Origin: Sporolactobacillus inulinus
GTDB lineage: Bacteria > Bacillota > Bacilli > Bacillales > Sporolactobacillaceae
Length of the DNA stretch: 64,000 nt
Assembly: GCF_006539285.1 (NCBI RefSeq)
Contig: NZ_BJMS01000014.1
Location: 17,798-81,797, forward strand
Reading direction: 5' to 3'
The translations under genes and the position numbers were made by a program. The notes under the pieces are model-generated. The model saw only the letters and a program-made list of their open reading frames with translations. It was not told the DNA's origin and searched no databases. The first letter of the stretch is position 1, and each line of letters starts with the position of its first letter. Positions 59,883 to 64,000 of this stretch are shown in pieces.

Positions 59883-61625
59883 TCAAAATGGGTAATCCAA
59901 GTCAAAATCATTCAAATCGTTCGTTGCTTTTTTAATCCCAAGCGCTTTTCCCCTCATTGCTTCACGATCGAAACCTTGTTTGAGTGTGCCGGGCGCATAG
60001 GTCTTTTGATTCATTTCTCGTTCACTTGCCTGACTGAAGCTACTCCGATCGAGTGGATGGTCAGGGGAAGCCACCGTACGCGGGAGCGGATAGCCGAGAC
60101 TGTTCATGAGCGTGCGCAGCTTCATTTCATCGTTACGCCGAATAACAACGGTTGTTGGCGAGAAGGAGGTGACGATGAACTCATTTATTTTTTTATTGGT
60201 CAACAGATGTGCGGCTTCTTGCTCCCTCACTTGAAGAACCAGAACATCCCACAGTTTGGCCTTTCCGTAATGATCCAGCCAATCCCGGAGCGTTTGCAGT
60301 ACATTATCTGGAACCGGATTTCTACTATAGGATTGGACAAAGTCCTCAATCTCTGGCAGCGTCCACCCCGCCTCTGCCGCCTGCTCAATCCGCGCTTTAG
60401 ACCATTCATAGATCAAAACGGTATCGGAATTTTTCAACTCAGCAAAGGTTTCAACGCGCCATCGAATTACCGGCAGAATGTTTGCCGGAACCATAATTTC
60501 AAGATTAGGTTGGACATAGATTCCCTCAGTCATCAGGTCCACATCATGATCAACCGCCGTATCCGTCATTAAATTCACCCATGCCTTGCCCCAATCCGTC
60601 CAGCGCCAAGCAGCTCTCCCTTGCTCATCGATCCCTGTTTCGATTAATCCGAAAATGAGAAACGGATGGTAGAACAAAGAATTAAACATTCTCTCGTCGA
60701 TATAAAAGTTCCATTGAGTGCACCACTCATGAACACGTTCATAAAGTGTTTCTTGCAGTACCCAATCTTGGCCTGAATAAGTAAGGAGTGCTAGACAAAG
60801 AGTCGTCGGTACTGGAGCAGTGTGGATTTGTGCGTAACGCTCGCGATAAAAGTCATAAAAACCGATGATCCACTGAAGGTAAGTCACTTGAGCAAAAAGC
60901 TCCAGCGATTGTTCCTTAATCCGAATCACGCGGTGTTCTAAGGGTATGGAGATCACGCCACAGTGACGTAAGTATCTTTTCCAGAATTGAATATTCGCGT
61001 AATCAGCGTCAAAGTACAGGTTCTTAAAAAGTTCAGCATTCAACCGGCACTGCTCATTCAGCTTTTTCATTTGCCGCTTGTATATATCGCCCTGCTGCGT
61101 GACTTCGATACGCCCATGCGCGATCGCAGACAGCAAATGAATCAAGTCATGGACTGCTGCCAACCCATAATTCTCCTTAGGCTTAATCGTCCCGACGATC
61201 GAGCGGTCCGGTTTCTTGATCAAAGGGGCAGCTTCACGATGAAGTAGAAAAACAAAGACTTCTTCAGGAACATAGATAACCGCATTCCAGCGTTCACGGC
61301 TCATCCAAATCATGCCCTTACCTGCCAGACTCTGCAAGGTTTGATGCAGATTACGTCTTTGATTTGTTACGCGGCCCACATCGTTAAGTTCTGCTCCAGT
61401 ATCAAACGCGTGCGTAGCCATACATAGGAAGATCAGTAAGTCCATCTCCGACCGAGTAAGTCTTGCTAATTGACTCGGCAGTCCATCACGATAGCCAATC
61501 ATCAGGGCATCAATCAGCTGTTCTTGATTCATTGACGCATACTGCCTTTTCTTTAATCCAAAAAAGCGTGCGACCTTTTGCAGTTCTTGCCTTCCTAATT
61601 TTTCGAGCAGCTCTTGAGCAAGCAT
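59883..61625 (-). CDS. Helicase-associated protein, partner of XPB helicase
   Basis: A 580-residue protein of the XPB/Ssl2-like helicase-associated group. The N-terminus has a helical bundle (LAQELLEKLGRQELQKVARF) and a winged-helix-like segment (LTRSEMDLLIFLCMATH). The C-terminal half (EGIYVQPNLEIMVPANILPV, DTVLIYEWSKARIEQA, ELKNSDTV) is the characteristic helicase-C_3-like domain. Its start is 4 bases after the stop of the XPB gene, so the two are co-translated. No nuclease motif was recognised. Confidence 0.83.
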   Translation of the reverse strand: MLAQELLEKLGRQELQKVARFFGLKKRQYASMNQEQLIDALMIGYRDGLPSQLARLTRSEMDLLIFLCMATHAFDTGAELNDVGRVTNQRRNLHQTLQSLAGKGMIWMSRERWNAVIYVPEEVFVFLLHREAAPLIKKPDRSIVGTIKPKENYGLAAVHDLIHLLSAIAHGRIEVTQQGDIYKRQMKKLNEQCRLNAELFKNLYFDADYANIQFWKRYLRHCGVISIPLEHRVIRIKEQSLELFAQVTYLQWIIGFYDFYRERYAQIHTAPVPTTLCLALLTYSGQDWVLQETLYERVHEWCTQWNFYIDERMFNSLFYHPFLIFGLIETGIDEQGRAAWRWTDWGKAWVNLMTDTAVDHDVDLMTEGIYVQPNLEIMVPANILPVIRWRVETFAELKNSDTVLIYEWSKARIEQAAEAGWTLPEIEDFVQSYSRNPVPDNVLQTLRDWLDHYGKAKLWDVLVLQVREQEAAHLLTNKKINEFIVTSFSPTTVVIRRNDEMKLRTLMNSLGYPLPRTVASPDHPLDRSSFSQASEREMNQKTYAPGTLKQGFDREAMRGKALGIKKATNDLNDFDLDYPF

Positions 61626-61628
61626 CCC

Positions 61629-63386
61629 TTATTCCTCCAGCTTTCTTTTCTTTTGACGGTAGGCATCAAGTGAAGCGATCGATGCATTTACTTCTTTTGT
61701 TACCTGATCACTTTCTGCGGGCAATGCTTCAGTGATGCGATACGCATAACCTTGCTCAGTAAGAAATCGCTGACGATTCATTGCGAATTCTTGTTCCTTC
61801 GTATTTTTGGCAACGAGTGAATAGAAATAGGCCTGATTTTCTTGCTTTTTCGGCCGCAGGATCCGGCCAAGCCGCTGCGCCTCTTCCTGTCGCGAACCAA
61901 ACTGTCCTGAAATTTGAATCGCCACATTGGCGTCTGGTAGATCAATCGCAAAGTTGGCCACTTTGGATACGATCAAGCAATGGATGGCACCGGTTCGGAA
62001 CTTATGGTAGAGCTCGTCCCTATTTTTCATCGACGTCTGCCCAGTAATCATCGGCGCCTGAATCTGCTGCTGCAACTTTTTGAGCTGACTCAAGTACTGT
62101 CCAATGATTAACACTTGATCCTCGCAATGCTTCTGTAAAAGGCGTTTGACCACCGTATTTTTTCCATTGGCTTCAGCCGCCAGCCGCGCCTGAGTCCTTG
62201 CATTCGCAGCCGCATAATTGATTTGCTCCTGTTCCTCGAGCGCCACGCGGATTTCCCGGCAGTCCGCCGTCGCAATCCAGCCGCTCCGCTCCAATTCCTT
62301 CCAAGGAACATCATATTTTTTCGGGCCAATTAATGTAAAAACATCGCTCTCCAGCCCGTCTTCGCGAATTAATGTCGCCGTCAGACCAAGTCTGCGTCGC
62401 GCTTGAATATCTGCCGTCACCCGGAAAACCGGCGCCGGTAGCAGATGCACTTCATCATAGATGATTAAGCCCCAGTTCCGTTCATTAAAAAGATTCAGAT
62501 GATCCTGCACGGCTTTTCCGCTGTTTCGGCTGACGATTTGATAGGTTGCGACGGTGATCGGTCGAATCACTTTCTGCGCACCGGAATACTCACCGATCTG
62601 ATCCTCACGCACCGTCGTTTTATCAAGAATTTCCGCAATCCATTGCCGCGCAGCAGTGACGCTCGAGGTAAGAATCAGCGTCTCAGCCCCGATCTTTGCC
62701 GCTGCAGCAATCCCGATGACCGTCTTTCCTGCGCCGCACGGAAGGACAAGGACACCGCTGCCGCCGCGCGAGGAACCGCCGGCATAGAAACTGTCGACAG
62801 CCACCGTTTGATACGTGCGCAGAGCGAAAGGCTCGCCCGATAAACATGATTCTCGGAGTTGAAAAGGCAAAGGCGAACCTTCCGTATACCCCGCCAAGTC
62901 TTGAACCGGATAGCCAATCTTAATCAGGTCCTGCTTCAAACGTCCGCGGTTTGAAGCAGTAACCGCCACATGCACTTCATCGATCCACTCAGCAACATAC
63001 GGCTTCATACTTTTAAAGCGGAATACTTTACGAAGAATCGACGGATCTTGACTGACAAGAATCAGTCGATCGCCCTCACGCGTGAGCGTCAGCAGACCAA
63101 AGCGGTCAAACTGATCACGGATTTCCTGAATAACATTTGGTGCAATATCAAATTTACTGTACTGTTCAAAAAGATCCAAAATCTGTTCAAGCGTTCGTCC
63201 CGATGCAGCCGCATTCCAGAGCGAAAGCGGCGTAATTCGATACGTGTGCACATGTTCCGGACTCTTCTCAAGCTCCGCAAAATCACTGAGCACATGACGA
63301 ATCGTCGTAGCATCCGGATGATCCACTTCAAACAGAACCGACATATCCGATTGAATCATTAATGGGTTGTTCGGCTGATAAGCCAT
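61629..63386 (-). CDS. XPB/RAD25-type DNA repair helicase
   Basis: A 585-residue superfamily 2 helicase. An N-terminal helicase-associated/damage-recognition part (1-195) precedes Walker A VLPCGAGKTVIG, DEVH box IIYDEVHLLP, motif III LGLTATLIREDG (including the RED-like loop), and the C-terminal motifs SKVANFAIDLPDANVAIQIS and RQEEAQRLGRILRP. Bacterial XPB homologues unwind DNA and are implicated in repair. The ATG at 63386 is preferred because AAGGGC lies about 10 bases upstream. Confidence 0.92.
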   Translation of the reverse strand: MAYQPNNPLMIQSDMSVLFEVDHPDATTIRHVLSDFAELEKSPEHVHTYRITPLSLWNAAASGRTLEQILDLFEQYSKFDIAPNVIQEIRDQFDRFGLLTLTREGDRLILVSQDPSILRKVFRFKSMKPYVAEWIDEVHVAVTASNRGRLKQDLIKIGYPVQDLAGYTEGSPLPFQLRESCLSGEPFALRTYQTVAVDSFYAGGSSRGGSGVLVLPCGAGKTVIGIAAAAKIGAETLILTSSVTAARQWIAEILDKTTVREDQIGEYSGAQKVIRPITVATYQIVSRNSGKAVQDHLNLFNERNWGLIIYDEVHLLPAPVFRVTADIQARRRLGLTATLIREDGLESDVFTLIGPKKYDVPWKELERSGWIATADCREIRVALEEQEQINYAAANARTQARLAAEANGKNTVVKRLLQKHCEDQVLIIGQYLSQLKKLQQQIQAPMITGQTSMKNRDELYHKFRTGAIHCLIVSKVANFAIDLPDANVAIQISGQFGSRQEEAQRLGRILRPKKQENQAYFYSLVAKNTKEQEFAMNRQRFLTEQGYAYRITEALPAESDQVTKEVNASIASLDAYRQKKRKLEE

Positions 63387-63543
63387 TGCAAGCACGCCCT
63401 TCAAAATCGTCTATGATTCTATTTTAAACGATTTGCATGGTGACGCGCTATACACAAATGATAGCAGAAGCACAACGCGCGAATCCGTCGCGAAGGATGA
63501 TGAGGAATAAAGAGATACAAGTGGGTTGAAGGCACACAGCCAA
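63387..63543. other. Gene-free stretch upstream of the XPB gene
   Basis: No gene and no convincing promoter pair. Together with 63587-63715 it makes about 330 bases without a gene, interrupted by the terminator at 63544. An inverted pair AGAAGCTGTT/AACAGCTTCT (63649-63658 and 63697-63706) has a 38-base loop. Confidence 0.4.
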
Positions 63544-63586
63544 TAAAAAAATTGACCTGGCAATAGCAAAATTCACCGGTCAATTG
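63544..63586 (-). terminator. Terminator of the HIRAN-like gene
   Basis: Stem AATTGACC/GGTCAATT with an inner pairing, followed by six or seven T on the minus strand, about 130 bases after the stop at 63716. Confidence 0.75.
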
Positions 63587-63715
63587 ACTTTATTTTACAG
63601 ATCTATTCGGTTAAATGCCGCCCCCATTAGTGATCGTCATCGATCAACAGAAGCTGTTTAAGTTAAAAACCGCCTTAAAAGCGCCAAGGATTAAGGAACA
63701 GCTTCTCACATTGTT

Positions 63716-64000
63716 TTAATGTTGTGTCACCCCAACATAATTCTTCTCAATTTCATATGACCGTTTATTCAATGTTCCTTTCAACGAAAGACGCACTTGG
63801 AGCTGCGGTAATGCAGATGGATCAATGCGTTCAATGCGCAGTTGCGTTAAGCAATCGTAATCAAGGACCTTTGTAACAAATTCACTATAGAATGCCGGTA
63901 CGAAGCCTAAAAGTGCCCCCTCAGTCGTTTTAATTTTTACCGCAAACAAATCATACTCATTGCTCGGATCTTTTTCAAAGGATAGTTGACATTTATCGGG
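63716..64000 (-). CDS. C-terminal part of a HIRAN-like domain protein, N-terminus beyond the window
   Basis: The frame is open from the right edge to the stop at 63716 (94 residues) and enters the window in frame without a start. FEKDPSNEYDLFAVKIKTTE and GALLGFVPAFYSEFV recall the HIRAN domain pattern (N-x-x-D-x-x-A-V followed by G-x-x-P). HIRAN domains bind DNA ends and occur with helicases and nucleases. The missing upstream part prevents naming the protein. A TTG at 63949 is an internal codon, probably not a start. Confidence 0.6.
   Translation of the reverse strand, partial: PDKCQLSFEKDPSNEYDLFAVKIKTTEGALLGFVPAFYSEFVTKVLDYDCLTQLRIERIDPSALPQLQVRLSLKGTLNKRSYEIEKNYVGVTQH

Noticed and set aside
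63615..63719. 34-codon frame on the plus strand (MPPPLVIVIDQQKLFKL...)
   Set aside because: No ribosome binding site and it overlaps the end of the HIRAN-like gene.
1..64000. tRNA or rRNA genes, complete insertion sequences, prophage
   Set aside because: None recognised on reading both strands.

Overview
The window reads as chromosomal DNA of a low-to-mid GC Gram-positive rod of the order Bacillales. Supporting signs are strong GGAGG-type ribosome binding sites with many GTG/TTG starts, an S-box (SAM) riboswitch, rho-independent terminators, an MsmX-type orphan ATPase next to a YxkF-like regulator (a Bacillus gene pair), and a TcyP cystine carrier. The genus cannot be fixed from sequence alone. 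No rRNA, tRNA, prophage, complete insertion sequence or CRISPR array was seen.

Region 1 (1-11.9 kb, minus strand) is a reductive pyrimidine/hydantoin catabolic operon behind a PucR regulator: aminotransferase, carbamoylase, NCS1 permease, PreT and PreA (dihydropyrimidine dehydrogenase), a 77-residue unknown, HyuA and HyuB (HyuB cut by the left edge). Region 2 (12-16.7 kb) holds msmX, a second PucR-family regulator, an M42 aminopeptidase, a VanZ-like protein and a small protein. Region 3 (16.8-24.2 kb, minus) is a nine-gene operon with a BglG-type regulator, amidohydrolase, PRD protein, the SFCGS/DUF4312/DUF4311/DUF4310 set and DgaE/DgaF-like enzymes. It matches the Enterococcus EF_0829-EF_0839 type cluster, whose substrate and transporter mechanism are not established.

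Region 4 (24.6-30.4 kb) is a small operon (class III PLP enzyme, APH-fold kinase, amino acid permease, SDR) divergent from a DeoR regulator. It may be a kinase/phospho-lyase route for an amino alcohol. Region 5 (30.4-39.9 kb, minus) is methionine-centred: free methionine sulfoxide reductase, an MtnE-like aminotransferase, an SDR and a YbdH-like dehydrogenase run into an S-box riboswitch followed by metN-metI-metQ-luxS. A D-2-hydroxyacid dehydrogenase with a second class III aminotransferase lies upstream. Region 6 (40.1-43.1 kb) has two zinc-ribbon membrane proteins (the second TcaA-like) and a DUF3189 protein.

Region 7 (43.3-54.3 kb) is the most striking. It is an ectoine/hydroxyectoine uptake and degradation cluster (EhuA, two permeases, EhuB, M20 amidohydrolase, Cys/Met PLP enzyme, EutC, EutD) divergent from eutB and a PucR regulator. 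Such clusters are known mainly from Proteobacteria, and the usual DoeB/EutE deacetylase, EnuR regulator and DoeC/DoeD are not present here. Region 8 (54.3-59.2 kb) carries a methionine gamma-lyase, a nitrilase-family amidase, a 1 kb gene-free stretch with a MITE-like element and a possible small RNA, and tcyP. Region 9 (59.2-64 kb) has a non-coding palindrome array, an XPB helicase with its helicase-associated partner, and the C-terminal end of a HIRAN-like protein.

Taken together, most of the window serves uptake and breakdown of nitrogen- and sulfur-containing small molecules (pyrimidines, ectoines, methionine, cystine, amino sugars or amino acids).
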